A stretch of 64,000 nucleotides of DNA from Saccoglossus kowalevskii (GCF_000003605.2 NW_003154744.1:86092-150091), one strand, 5' to 3'; counted from the stretch's first letter, positions 27,101-42,100 are shown. Made by a program: numbers and translations. The notes: a model not told the origin generated them from the sequence alone.

Positions 27101-30100
27101 ACACGACAAACCGCTACGTGTCAATTAAAGTATAACTGTGCAAATTGAATATATCTAAATTGAAGCTAATTTGGTTTGTTGACTTTATTTAGTTTACGGA
27201 GTCCAAATTCTCGCCGAACAGATTGCTTACATAGGGTGCAATGTAACCTTCAGGGATACAGCTTTGACTACTTATATGTCAATTATCCTGAGTATGATTT
27301 TCGTTTGATAAATATTAGCTTGATTGATTTTACTTTGATTTTAGATTCACGTCAAGCCACACTTGATTTATATCAGAAATTCAATGCAAAATCTAGCAAT
27401 AAAAAAACTCAACAAATCAATGTTTTTCAGAATAAACCTGCAAAATTTTAAAAATGAAGGAATAATAATAATAATATAATATGGCTTTTTTATTTTCCCG
27501 GACTTAAGTGGTTGTATAGTATATTATACTGGAAAAATAAATTTTAAAACAGAAATTATGTATGTTGTTTCATTCGATCCCGTGCCTTTGTCGGGAGCTG
27601 CAATAAAAGTTTAATTTCCATTGAATTATTCGATTTATAACAAAATCACCCACGAATCGATCTCATTTAGGTCTAGCTTTTAGAATATACTATACCAATA
27701 GTAAAATGTCCAAAATCAACTTTATGTAGGACAATATAGGTTACTTGAATATGTTACGTTGAACGCACTGTATATTTTGAAATTAAACTGCAATGATAAT
27801 TGTACACATTCGACGATTAGTACGTTTGTTACACATTATTGCAAGGACTCACTAAACTAACTATAAGACAAACACATAAATACACACAGACCACCAGGGA
27901 GGGGGAGAAGAATATCCAACAGAAACGGTCTTTCGGTTATAACGCAACTCAAATACATGTGAAAACAACAATTTGAATTTCACGCCATAACAAATGACGT
28001 AATGCATTCAAACAGGCAGTTATACTGATGTAGTCTGAAAGTACTCCTCCTGGGCTGTTCTTATGGTAGGATGATATTTTAGAAGACACACATAGCGCTA
28101 CAATGATGCAACAGACTGCCACGATATCATAAACGTTTCAATGTCTGGAATAAAACAAGTCATTGAAAATGACACAGTCCCCGTTAAGTTCTCTTTGTGC
28201 TCGTCATATTAAAGCGGATGGGTTGTCGCGAGCGTGTCCTTGAAACTTGAGTTCCAAGGTGCGTATACACAGATTGTTTATTTACATCAAAACACGTGTT
28301 TCGTGTCATAGTAATATGGCCAAATAAAAACAGCCGTTATTCAGCCATCTTTGATCTGATTATGAAACACACTGNNNNNNNNNNNNNNNNNNNNNNNNNN
28401 NNNNNNNNNNNNNNNNNNNNNNNNNNNNNNNNNNNNNNNNNNNNNNNNNNNNNNNNNNNNNNNNNNNNNNNNNNNNNNNNNNNNNNNNNNNNNNNNNNNN
28501 NNNNNNNNNNNNNNNNNNNNNNNNNNNNNNNNNNNNNNNNNNNNNNNNNNNNNNNNNNNNNNNNNNNNNNNNNNNNNNNNNNNNNNNNNNNNNNNNNNNN
28601 NNNNNNNNNNNNNNNNNNNNNNNNNNNNNNNNNNNNNNNNNNNNNNNNNNNNNNNNNNNNNNNNNNNNNNNNNNNNNNNNNNNNNNNNNNNNNNNNNNNN
28701 NNNNNNNNNNNNNNNNNNNNNNNNNNNNNNNNNNNNNNNNNNNNNNNNNNNNNNNNNNNNNNNNNNNNNNNNNNNNNNNNNNNNNNNNNNNNNNNNNNNN
28801 NNNNNNNNNNNNNNNNNNNNNNNNNNNNNNNNNNNNNNNNNNNNNNNNNNNNNNNNNNNNNNNNNNNNNNNNNNNNNNNNNNNNNNNNNNNNNNNNNNNN
28901 NNNNNNNNNNNNNNNNNNNNNNNNNNNNNNNNNNNNNNNNNNNNNNNNNNNNNNNNNNNNNAGATGGCTGCCAGTCGGCCATTTTGAATCGAATCGCTAA
29001 ACCACTGCATGTGCATATGTCCCACATAAGGTACTAGGCACATGCAAAGAATGAACGAAATCGGTCAACAGGATTCTGAAATATGACGTTGGATAGACTG
29101 ACGCACGGACAGACGGACACACGGACGGTCGGACGGACAGACTCAGGAACTCATGGACGGTCGGGGACATGTATCCTAACATGTATGATCTATGTACTAA
29201 ATTTGAATGAAAACTGACAAAGCATGTCCAAAATACGACATTTTCAAAAAACAAGATGGCTGCCAGTCGGCCACCTTTGATCCAATTGTGAAATAAATCA
29301 TCATGGACATGTATCCTAACATGTATAATCTATGTACCAAGTTTGAATGAAAACTGACAAAGCATATCCAAAATACAACATTTTCAAAAAACAAGATGGC
29401 TGCCAGTCGGCCATTTTGAATCGAATCCCTAAACCACTGTATGTGCATATGTCCTACATAAAGTACTAGGCACTTGCAAAGAATGAACGGAATCGGTCCA
29501 AGGGATTCTGAGATATGACTCCGGATGGACGCACGGACGCATGGACGCACGGACGGACGGAGACCGAATTATAAGTCCCCGTTATCGGACTTCGTCCGAA
29601 CGGGGACTAATAAACAGTTGCGTGTTGAAGAGCAGTATCTTTCAGTTATGTAAATAACGTTTCCCATGTCACGTGACATTATTTTATGCAGGTATATATT
29701 ATCAACAGTAGATTCCACTATTTTGGCAATTATCTAAGGTAGTCAAACATTTATCGACATTGGAAAGATGATGCATGCATTATTATTGATTACTTTTTTT
29801 CTCGTTAGCGTCCCACACTTAACCAATTCAATTCCCAACCGGATTTGGAAAGGTGAACGACTGGCGGCATTTCCGTAAAGAATCCATCCCTACAGTGATA
29901 GACGGGAATGACGATTGGCGACAATGATCCTATCACTACAGAGACATCATATTCCCGACGAAAATCTATAGATATTATATGTAAAGCACATTAACAACTG
30001 GCTAATTCTATTTTTTACTCTAATCGTGTAATCGATCTGCTTTGTTTCAGAAACGTATATTTGACAACAGTCGAAAGATGCTGGTTGCGTGTAAATATCA

Positions 30101-33100
30101 TACTGGTGATTTATATACTACATTTACCGCTATGAAGCATGGTAGCAATTTATCAGAGCGAACTCAAAGTTGAATTGGCAGCGTTATTTTTTTTCTCGGA
30201 CATCCATTATTCAATGAATAATTAAAGTACAATTCAACCTAAGGTCTCATATCTCTATCGGGACTAGACTCAAATGCACTTACGGAAAGTTGCCACTATA
30301 GTTGGTGTTATATGGTAATACAGGACGGAAATTTCACATTATTGGAAGTTTTGCCGATCTCTCGAGGCATGGATGTTATAGGGACGGGAATTCTTTGATC
30401 GTATTGAAGCAACCAACTATCACCAGCAACTAATGCATACTTAATTGAATTTGTTGAAATATCTTTTGGGAATCAAAGTGGGCAGAAAAAAGGGAGTGAG
30501 AGTGTGTGCTTCATATTTAATATTTAATGTCTGAAAAAATACAAAAAGCACATTACGTATTGTCGTAAATTATGTCGTCCTAGCATTGGTTGAATGCAGT
30601 GGATCAAGAAATAATTCATCGAGAAATACTCATTGATCGTAATAATCATTTGTTTTTTTATATCTGAAATATTTGGCATATGACCCATTGTTTTGGTTGT
30701 ATGTTTGTTTCATATATACACACTTGTCGTTATGCAATTTGTAAACCGCTACTGTTGTTTTATAATGAATAGAACGTGATAGTAGATAATCCTAATCTTT
30801 GATAATTATGATACATCTATCACCGTAACGCCATAAGTTACAGCGTGCGGTATTTTACGATAAATTTTCATGCTACCATATTAGGAAATGCGAATTCAAA
30901 AATATGGAATGATTACGCGCGTAAGCGTCCTCTAATAATAAAAACAAACACGGCCCCAGGGTTTGACCGGATCCCATACAAAGAAGTTCGCTTAATCTGT
31001 TCTAAACTGTTTGTATTTTGAGCATTCCCATGATGTATCCTTGGGAGGAAAAGATGTATAATATCAGGGTTATTACGAGGACACCGAAAAGTATGCATCC
31101 AGACAGTACGCGGTCGCACCGACGCGCAGTGGAGGTCGGTGCTCCCGCTGCACTGTCTTCGTGCATATTTTCCAGTATCTTAGTAATAACCTCGTAGTCA
31201 TCAGACGTTACAGGCAATCAATAGCATCATAATATGCGATGAAATCGTAGTATGATATAGAACAATAGAACACGCGTAACGACCAGAATACTCATAACAC
31301 TTTACACGCGCAGCGCTTTCGATTATCCACTTCGAACCGTTCGATACGCCGCACCACTTGTAAATACTGCACAAAACAGATTTGCATTACGTCACGAATC
31401 TGAATAAAATGTTTGGTTAATTAGACTAAAATATGCATGAGTTGCGTAACGAAGTCTTATATTATATGATAAATTACGAACTTCATTAGCTGGCTAGGGC
31501 AGTTGTGTTCTATGGCTGTTAGGCGCGGAAAAATTGTTACAAATCCGTACAAGCCAGAAATATAATTTTAAAAAAATCACCAGATAACTACAAAACTGAG
31601 ATGTTAGGATTTGTTTTTGAGTAAAGACGGTGTTTATTATTCCTTTCCTAACTATATAGGTAAAGAAAATGTTGTTTTCCCCAGTTTTTTTTAATATCAC
31701 GTGCGGCATTTTTAATCACAACGTAGACCGGAATGAAATTCGTGGTGTAAAATATTTATTTAAGAACATACACTGTTGCACTTAATGTTGGTCAACATTG
31801 CTTGTGATCAATTTCTGAAATATAACTCAATTCAAAGAAAATCAGCTTAACCAACCATTCGGTGTCTGCCATCTTTATCTCGATTTTCTCACAAACTGCG
31901 ACCGTAAACGGTAAGAGCTTCCCGGGTTGCCCTGTCTGTGAAGTCACGTGATATTCAAAGACAAGTAGGGTGAAGCTCGAGGCGACTCGAGGCCGATAGT
32001 TGAATGTTAACATTAAAGGTTAACATGAGAAATGTTTAATCCGTTCATTGTTCGAAGTACCCTATATAATATTTTGATGCATGTGATGTACCTATTTGGC
32101 AATGTGCTTCCACAAAGATATTAAGCCGTTAATATAATTAGGCAGTCAATATGCACATGTTTCTTCTTTCATGTGTTTCCCGTAGCCTAAACGTAATGTT
32201 TGAGTGTTCATTTTCGAATCCCTAAAACCTTACATTTTCTATTAAACAGCTACAGCCACAATCCGATAATTGCTGTTTTTGCATTTTTTTTTTCTTTTTC
32301 ATATATTACTTTTCTAGTCTATTAGACTATTCTTTCAGAACAAAGAAAAGAATTGCATGCTGCGCACAATACTTTTAATTATAATATTATTATATTGCTT
32401 CGACTGTCAGAGCTCATTACAGGGTTTTTGAAATGTACCGACTTCAAGAATAACTCAATTATCTTTTTAACAAAGTGGCATGGGGCTTGTTCACTTAGTG
32501 GAACAAACCCACAAACGATGCGTCCGGTATCGGTGAGAATTGTACGGACGTCTCAGGGGATAAACTTACATGTGTTATATCGTACTGATTGGCCGCGTAA
32601 TAACCCCTCGTTAGACCACCTATCTTGGTGAATAAATTGAAGTGCCACCAGCCTCGTCGCGATTCTCTCTATGTTATATATATATATATATATATGCCCA
32701 GTGTTTCATTGATTTTTGTATGACGATGACAATAACTATGTTGTAACCCCGCTAGGCTCAACGTTGAATATACTGCTATTCTGTTATTATTTTATTATGA
32801 ACAAAATCGATATCGTGTTAATGGTTACCTCATGTGTTGAAAGGTCAAAATGCGATCATGATCTAATCTTGTCTCAGACTGCATTTCGGGCGACGACAAA
32901 CCAGACGAGAAATGCCATTGTCGGTAGCGATAGAAATGCGATATTTTCAAACTTAATGAAGTAAATGGATATAGATGACAATTACTTGTGTTTCTATGGT
33001 AATGGTCCATTCGCGCAGGAGACAGCAAGTATTACTAATGTTGGAAACAATGTCCGATTCCCAAATAACACCTCGTGTCGATCTCTAAATAATAAATAAT

Positions 33101-36100
33101 TTACGTATTTGTTCGTGTTAATCAAACTCGTCCTTGGTGAAAGTAACTAATTATAGCTAACAGAATCAGTTTGTGGGAATACGAAACGTTTGAAGTATTT
33201 TAGACAATATTATACCAATACTAGAACCATACAGTGGGCGAATTATTTGCCTGAGCGTACTTACACATTCGAATATTGAATCATATATTTTATCTCGATA
33301 TTATATAAAATTGTTACAATAGTTTTAAATATATATAATATGAATGAAAAGTATACCGACTTGACAATATGACTGAGACATAGACATGGTGTGACTAGTC
33401 ACGAGAATGAAAATATCTAAACTAAATAACTAAACCGACTAGACTTGCAACCCAAGGTTATGTAGTGTTAAATGATTATGACCATTCACTGATACGCCTA
33501 TGTATATTATGAGATGAACTTGTGGTGACGGTGCTATCTAGCTTTATTAAACCATCAGTATGTGTAATGAACACATTTGATAATATACAAATACAAATAT
33601 ATTCGATGCAAACCGCTAGGCACTGTTGAATACAGTGAAATTCTGCAAGAAGAGAAGTTAGGTCTTCACGAGAGTTTATTGGCCTGTTAAAGGTATATAT
33701 TTTAAATGATAGACTAGTATAGGATTGGAATTATAATTGTTATAGCGACACAATAAATGTCTTGATGAACCAAGGCTAATATTATCGGTTTCTTCCGTAC
33801 ATGCAATTACTTTTTAGAGTTATTTCCATGTGTTAATTTTGTTGTGTGTTTTAATTATTTAATGCGATATCGAGGCGTATGCATCAAAGTATAGTTTTAC
33901 TGTAATCCAACCGATTCGGAAATAGCGAGCTAAGAGACACCCAATATGAGTGGTTATCGAGGTTAATTATTTTTGAGTTTAATCAGAGTTGATTGCTCTC
34001 AAGTTTAAGTAAAATATTTGATTTGTAAAATGAGACAGACATGCTACTCTTTCTGTTCAGTTCTATATAGGGTGCTGTAATTTTATAAGTGCTATTTTGT
34101 GTGATGTAGAAATATGATGCGAGGTGGGATGACGCAATCTTGTTGCAATCCTCGGTATACTGGATTTCACAAGAGATGATAATGACATACTCATTCACCA
34201 AGTGTACAATTTGTCAATTCTGAAAGTTACAAATGTACTCGTATAAAAACATGTTTAGTAAACGATCTGTTTTTAAATTAAATTACTTTCGATTATGTAA
34301 GTACAGCCTGCCTGTGATATGAAAAGTTTGTTAATGATGAAATAAATAACTGATATTGCAAATGTAGTAACGTACGGACAATTCTAACTAATAATGTAAT
34401 AATTTGAATAATAGATGGTTACGTAATAACACATTTACCGATATCGTAACAACATTTTATAATCGTTCAGTATTTGTCAAGATTGTGACATCAATTTAAT
34501 TGTTTGTTTGTGTGACCGAAAATTGATTTTATTTAATGAAAAGACGGAGGTGTATTAGTACCCGGAGACGGAATGTGAGTTTCATATGATAGCACACTAT
34601 CATATATAGTCCCAACTTTATGTTATAAGGCCTAGTCATTGTATTGAGCAAGTTCTCTGTATTGTCTTGTTCTTTATTATATAATTCTTTGTTTATAGAA
34701 CTTTATAGTCTCGTCCTTGAGTTATATGACCCAGTCTTTGTGTTGAGCCACGCCTTTATGTTATTTAGCTCCGTCTTTGAGCCCAATCTTATTTAAACAA
34801 TAAATTACTATTTCTCATGTTTATATTCTTATAAGTGTTGTCTTATATTATCTAGTCCAGTCATCATTTTATTAGATCTCGTCCGTGTTTTACATAATCC
34901 TTTATTTCTGTGTTTTATATAGCTCATACTTATGTTAGGTTATGTTCGAATTCGTATTATATAGTATATACTCTCACTGGCAGATATTATTGATATTATG
35001 AAAAATCCATGATTGACTTATTATATCGTGTAAGACACAAACTTTGATGAATTTGTTTGAAAAAAATGCTACATAAAAACAAATTCAAAAGAATGGTGAT
35101 TATCATTCCCCAACGAACCAATGATAAAGCACTGAAAATAACTTGTGTTAGATTTACGAAATCCAGTGGAGTATGTATCGCCAAAAAAAAAAACCGCGAT
35201 TTAACGATGTTATGACAATAATACTATTAATTTAGAATTATATATTTGATATTCTATGAAGTTATAGATAACACAATTTCCCGTGATTGAATCATTCATG
35301 ATTTGGCATAAGACTGGCTCCAGCGGAATAATAACGCACTTTTTTGTAATGAGCATGAACGATGATTATGCATTTGATTTGTAGATTACAACTCTTCTGG
35401 AGACTCAATAACTGCAGCGGCGCGGCCTAATCATTGTTCACATTAGCTACGCGAGGGGACCTTGATTGGAAACGCGTACAATTGATATGATCTGTTAAGT
35501 ATTATTTTAATTGAGGTACATTACGGGGGGGGGCTTATTTCGATCTTTAGTACTGTCAGAGATCCGGGTTCAGATAGCTACTGTCAATCAAGTACAAAGC
35601 CATTCTTCAATTAATATTTCTAGAGGGAAAACGTGTCATACCACACACAAATCAATGGGAAAAAAGAACACTTAGTTGGTTTGAAAATATAACCAGCTAA
35701 TCGCGTTAGAAATGTTGAAGTCAAAAGCAATTTATATTAATACATTTCTGTATCATTTGTATGAAGACATGTTTTCGAAATGGTACTGGGTACTAGTGAT
35801 TAATTTTATTCCTGAACAGTTGGAATATTTGGATGAATAATTTATTCGATTAAAGAAATCTAAATTATGAGCATATGAACTATATATAAACTGTCACAGA
35901 CGCCTCCAAATTTTATTAGGCGAATGGCCCATTCAAATTATGGAAATATTGACCCGAAAATACAGATACATGTATGTTTATATACTAATTATTGTCGAGA
36001 AACGAAATGAAGAAGTTGGAATGAAACAGGGAATAAGTTGAGGATATTGTTTTTCATGTAAATCAATTGTTTATTGTTGCTTTAATTGTTCGAAAACATG

Positions 36101-39100
36101 TCAAAAAACGATTAAAACTATGTGTGTTTTTTAACCAATAAAGCATGCGTTCATTTATATCATGTGTTTATATTTATTTTTAATTTTTTCATATTTGTAT
36201 GTCATCTAAGTAAAGTACACAATTCTAATCTGTAAACAGGTATAGATGTTTTGCAAAACAATGTGAAATTTGCGAAACGAGTACTCATTTAGGGTGTCTG
36301 GAATGAGGTTGTGTCTAAATTACTGGCAGCTAAGCCATCACCACCTAGAGAATGTTGAACAGAGTGCCAAGTTGTGACTAGGCGTCTGGAGCTCCGATAA
36401 AAGTTGCTAAAACGTGAATTCAATGGTCTGTACATGAATAGGTACACCATTCATAGGATATATCCCAGATGTCATAACACAAAACACATCGTATGTATGT
36501 TAATTCAGCACCGAGGTAACAATCACTGTAGAAAGCAAATCAAAAACACCTCTAAAGAATACCCGTAATCTATTCGCTATTCAGAAATACATTTCGTGTC
36601 AGTTTCGTAATGATGGATGGTGATATAAATATTTTTCTCTCGAATGCAACAACCAATACAAAATCTTGATTGTTAAAATTTTTCAGATGTTGTTATTATT
36701 ATAATTTTTGTAACCAATTCTATTTTTTCACTACTAGTTTGATTTTCTTCATATTTCTGATTTTCTTACTTCTTCTACTACTTTTACCATCGCAGGCCTG
36801 GTTATAAATATTTTATTTCATTTTTGTTGTCAATATAAAAATAAATATATAAATACATCATTTATTTATTTGGTGATTATTTATCTGGATATTCTGTTCA
36901 ATATTGACTGCTTCTAAATTACGGATCAGATTGTTTATGTTAGTATATAACTCAAATAGGTTAGTTGACCAGCATATGTTTAGTAATCTACCAAAATGTA
37001 CATTATTATGAACCTACCTTGAATAAATACAACATAAACGAAAGAATATTAAATAAAACGCCGAACTTATTACCCATTCAAAATATTTTTTTTTTATAAA
37101 ATGCTGAACACTTTGAAATTAATCATGAGGTTTGAAGTAGGTAACCTCAGTAGTATGACCTCATAAAAGACTATGCGTCCTTTCAATTGAAGTCCTCTTC
37201 GCGCTGCATTGCTCAGCGTATGTTTTTTTTAATTATGTATAATTACAGTCATTGGATAAATTACAGTATTTTGAACAATCCTGGATAGAATACAAACTTG
37301 TTTACATTTCTTTACATGTGTTACAGAGACATGTGGTTATGACATATAATTAGTCTCCATATAAATGCTTTGTGATCTATACAGCTAATGCAACATTGTC
37401 ACTTACATGTTATGTTATGAGATATACTCCAATACAACATACCTTATTAGTGTACTGGAAACTATTAATAAGTTGACACAATTTAATGCAAAAATATAAA
37501 TAATTCAATCACGGGAAATTATGTTTTTTTTTTCAAATTCATGAAATATTTTCATTTAACAAGTTATTACAATAAAGGTAATGTTTATCGGTTGGTCAGT
37601 TTATTATTTTATCGATTAAAATTATTATTTTATCCTAAGAAGAGAATTACACTAGCGGCTGGTATTACGTAATCAGTTAATTACTTTGTATCGTTTGACG
37701 CAAAAGGTCAATCTTGCTTTTTAGTTTTAGTATGTTGCGTTGTAATTCAGTTGTAAGTTTAAAATGTGTAAATATAAAAAACACAACGATAAAGTGATTA
37801 AAGTATGACATGTCGCCTAGGCAAGGCTTCCTTGATAACGTAACATTATATCACAGGTCACATTTTATATCATAAAAGCAAACAGGTAATATTAATCAAT
37901 GCAATTATAGAATGCTAGCCTAATTACTACAACGGTTCAAATTATAATCAGATGGAAAAACAAATGATACTATTCCAGGGCGGAGGTACGTTCACAGTAC
38001 GATTTATGTTGCTTGGTCGCGCACCATTGCAGAATGTTTTTTTTTTTATTCTGGGCTATGTGCGAGCTACTGTCGAACGACGGTCCAGGGGTCGGTGAAA
38101 ACAGCTAATGCCGAGAAAACAGCACAAACCCAACTTTAAGATAATCTTGAGCAACCAAATTTATATATGTTGCACGTGTACGGGCAGTGTTGCTCAAAGA
38201 CTGTTCATAGGGAAGTCTCAACAACAAGCCCAAAAGTACTGTTTCCAGAGATTTTTCGGTTTTTATTTTCATCGGTGATGATTGTCTGGTGATGAAAATG
38301 CCCAGATGTCCGCCCCGATGATATGCTAAGTGACATTGAAGTTTACGAGTCAACTGTAACAAACTGAAATCGCTTGTCAATGCACATGATCTAATTCGCT
38401 GAAGGACTATTGAGTTCATGACATGTGCTCATTCGGGCGACAAGGTGCCCGTATGTTATCATGGTCATTTTCACGAGCGATTTATTTTAAAAAACCTTAA
38501 AATGCACGATAATTGGATGTCAGCGATGTAACACATACTACGTGGTTCCCTATACAATGTACATCTATGAGTGACGTCAATCAATTGAGAAGGGCATATG
38601 GCGGCAGGTGTTCACGCAGAAATTTAGATCATCCATGTTTTCTATCACGTGATATTTCATGATAATAATGGTATACAAGTTTGATGATAGATTACGTAAC
38701 ATTGTCACATATGGTGCAATTAATATTGCTTTGAATGGTTGAATGTTTTTTGAAGTATTTTAGTCTAAATACTCTAGCGAGATCTGCGTGTTATTGTACA
38801 GTATCCCACAGTTAGTTAAAGCGGGGGACTCGTCACCTGCGCATGGCCATAGCGTGTCATTGTTTACAACAAGCGTCTACCCATGAGCCCTTGCTTTTTA
38901 ACGTGTGTTGTTATCGTCGCTTGGGACTCAATTCCCGCGCGTGCGCAGGTGACGATTCTCAGTATAGCAAGCTCATTAACGACATTTTGGGGGAGTTATT
39001 CAAGTTGTAAGCTGTGTTGTGTTAATATATTGTTGTGTTTTCTTGTGTTGTGATGTGTTATCCGACCTACGTAATATATACGGCACAATGGCAAGGTGGT

Positions 39101-42100
39101 TATCCCACCTTAACGTGACGCAGACTACAGGCAATTACAGTGCCCACCATTTTCATATTTTCCCAGTAGATCCAAATCAACTACACTATCGCCATCACTT
39201 CACAAGGTTCCGCACTAGAAACTGTCATCCTAGCATTACTGTCACACTGGCACCGACACTTTATAAACACAAAGATAAATTGACATTTTTTGTATCATTT
39301 TTAGACTTTAATGCAGCGAACAGGAACCAACCCGTATTCCGAAAACGCTATGCTTGTTTTTTCTTATCTCAGCAACAATTCCAGCTTTGCCTCGATTTCA
39401 GCACGTAAGGTATACGTGATGAGATTTGGTTGTTTTGTCACATTTCATAACACGTGAGTGTCACACATCCGCTCACTGTAATCGAGGAGATTCCACCCAG
39501 TGTTGTAAATCACTCGCACCGCGCATGGCACGGATACAACAGCTCATACAGCGAAAATACAACATTAAAGATGAAACAATTATAGCGCGGGTAATGAGTG
39601 CGATGATTAGGTTCGTAATTGTGCTGGATAATATTGCAAATGTCAATTTAAATTGCTATTAAATTTATGATGATATGAAAAACGTAACATGCAAATAGTC
39701 ACAGTATAGCAGTATTCGTAACAGATAGATATGCGCAGGTGTCATTATTCGTATTCATATCCGGCATGTATGTAACGGAGTGATATCCGTATGCGATAAT
39801 ATACGTAACAGTTCAATGAACATAACGGGCAATATACACATCGGGTCAATATATGTTGCGGCGGATATGCGTGGTAAGGCATTATCGGTAGGGTAGGAAA
39901 TGTAACGTACGTAATAAATGTAATAAAACGTATCTACAAATATACGTTTGTAACGGACGACGTACACACAACGTAACGGGTGATACAGTATACGTAGCAC
40001 AACAACATTCGCAGCGGGATACGATACGTAATGTACGACATACACAACCGGCCTATAAACATAACGACAGGTATGTTTCGGATGAGGCTACACAGGAGGC
40101 TAATGCGCGTATCAGCAGATATACGTAACATGACGACATTCGCACCGGGCACGATATGTAACGAATATCATAATTTACACAGTAAGCCGAGATACACAGT
40201 TTACGATATGTAACACGCGACATAAACATCATGCCAATAAACGGAACGGCCGAAATACGCAGTGGGACGATATCCGTATAATTTACGACATACACAGCCA
40301 GCCAAATAAACGTAACGCATATAAACGTATGTAATGAACATGCGCATAAGGCCAATACTCGTAACGCAGATAAAGACAGTGGGACGAAGTTCGAAACGCG
40401 CGGTATGTAACGATCGACATACACAGCAGTTATTACGTAGAATTCGCGGCGGGACGACATTTAACAGAAAACATACTCAGTGCGGTATTACGCTCGCGTG
40501 TCCGCAAAAACAACATAAAAGCGATAATAATGAACAAAATATTTAGAGCATGAGTTGAATTCATCCCAGTCACCGTATACATATGAGGCGATGCCTTGCG
40601 CGCAGTATGTCATAGTTTCGTTTTTTCTCACTTGACTTGTATATTTTTCCTCACAAATGAATCCGTATATCCCTCAGGGTTATGAAATAGTAACAGTATT
40701 TACACAGAGAATATTTGTGGTTAGATCAAAATGATTCAAAAGGCTTCATTTTGGAGGTTTGAAAAATTTTCATGAACTTATTACAATGTTGTACGTATTA
40801 TTATTTAAATCACGTGTTGTATGACGACCATAATGGTTTTTGAGTAGCTAAAGTCACGTAGAATCAACAGATCCACAACTCGTATAGCACATTCTCAGCG
40901 AGGTGTTAAATGTCTCTGATAACTCGCACAACATCATGAAGCTAATTGCACATCATTTTCGCAAACACATCGTTCGCAAACTACATTAGTCGAAGAGCGA
41001 CCTCTGTTTACAAGTGCGGCCATCATGGAGCAGAATACCAAGTACGTCTGTAATATCGGTCATGTGACATGTTCTTTAGTTGAACACTGAATTAAATATT
41101 GTTTTATATTAAATGTCTTGTAAATATCGACACGCAATGGTATTAACTTTTCCACGGACTTGGTGTGATTCACGCCTCGTTGTTAATACATTTATTCATC
41201 AATACGCTGAAAAAACGGATGAAAACAAACCGACCAATTTAAAAGATTGTGCCCTGTCACACCACTTACCTTTTTAGCCAATCACAGCACGTTGTTATGC
41301 ATTTATAAATATGAATACATTATTGCACATATAGAGGTACAATCTGAATGGAAACGTCACAACGTATATTGATTCCCTGAATTTATGTTGACGGAGACAC
41401 ACTTGCGCACTTTCCAAATCATAATGTCACCGACATGTCGCAAGAAATAGCATACGTAACTAGGAATTACTTCTATGCACATGAAAATAACAATGACATA
41501 TTGCTAAACTGACACATATACTAATGCTATAACATATGGGTAGACACTATTAATAATACTTACCGTTTGTACAACCACAAAGGACGGTAAATGCGTATAC
41601 TAATATTTTACAATTATTTTTTTATGTGTGTGTGTGAGTTAATAACGTGGATGAAATTTTATCGAGCATGCATGCAAAGAAAAAGTCGCGCACCACTCAG
41701 CACCCATGTAAGTACGGCTTAATTAAAAAAAGAAACACATTAATATTGTTTCTATTATAGTAATTTCTAGTTGCATGTCAATTTCTATTTTCCGGCGGTA
41801 TTATCAGAACGGAAGCATATGTGAATAAACTGAGGTATGACAGATTTCATGAACACGACTGACTCCATTAGGCATTGAATTTCGAACTATCGTTTGAATA
41901 GCTTGATCAGTTTACCATAATTGACATTAAGTGGTTGAGTAATTCGTGTTGTGTATACTGACTGGATAGATATGTGTTGACAACTCCACAGTCAAGCGAC
42001 GATCTGGGGATACGGAGAGCTGTCTTACAAGCGGTCATGCTAAGAATATTGGCCGGATACAAACGAGGTGGGTCCTATCTATATTCATGTCTACTCGTCT

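Larger units (their letters stand above)
28333..29608 (+). repeat. pearl/Helentron-like element B: ~140 bp tandem units, GACG microsatellite, hairpin
   Basis: Tandem units carry AAGATGGCTGCCAGTCGGCC (28962, 29253, 29393; period 140 between the last two), CATGTATCCTAACATGTA and ATCTATGTACCAAGTTTGAA. A further unit edge is seen at 28344-28374 before a 587-base gap. GGACGGACGCACGG microsatellite stretches follow (about 29095-29130 and 29525-29560). The element ends in a near-perfect hairpin at 29574-29608 (AGTCCCCGTT..CGGAC-TTC-GTCCG..AACGGGGACT). The layout matches element A and the described pearl/Helentron-associated elements. Confidence 0.65.

Noticed and set aside
27176-27480. 91-residue frame followed by an AATAATAAT run, like a LINE 3' end
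   Set aside because: The peptide has no reverse transcriptase, zinc-finger or other motif; the A/T run alone is common here.
28296-29043. Open frames of 227-234 residues on both strands
   Set aside because: Almost all of their length is the N gap; no sequence supports them.
39755-40546. Overlapping frames on both strands, up to 135 residues
   Set aside because: They arise from the CpG-rich tandem array. Frames open on both strands at once and shift between units.
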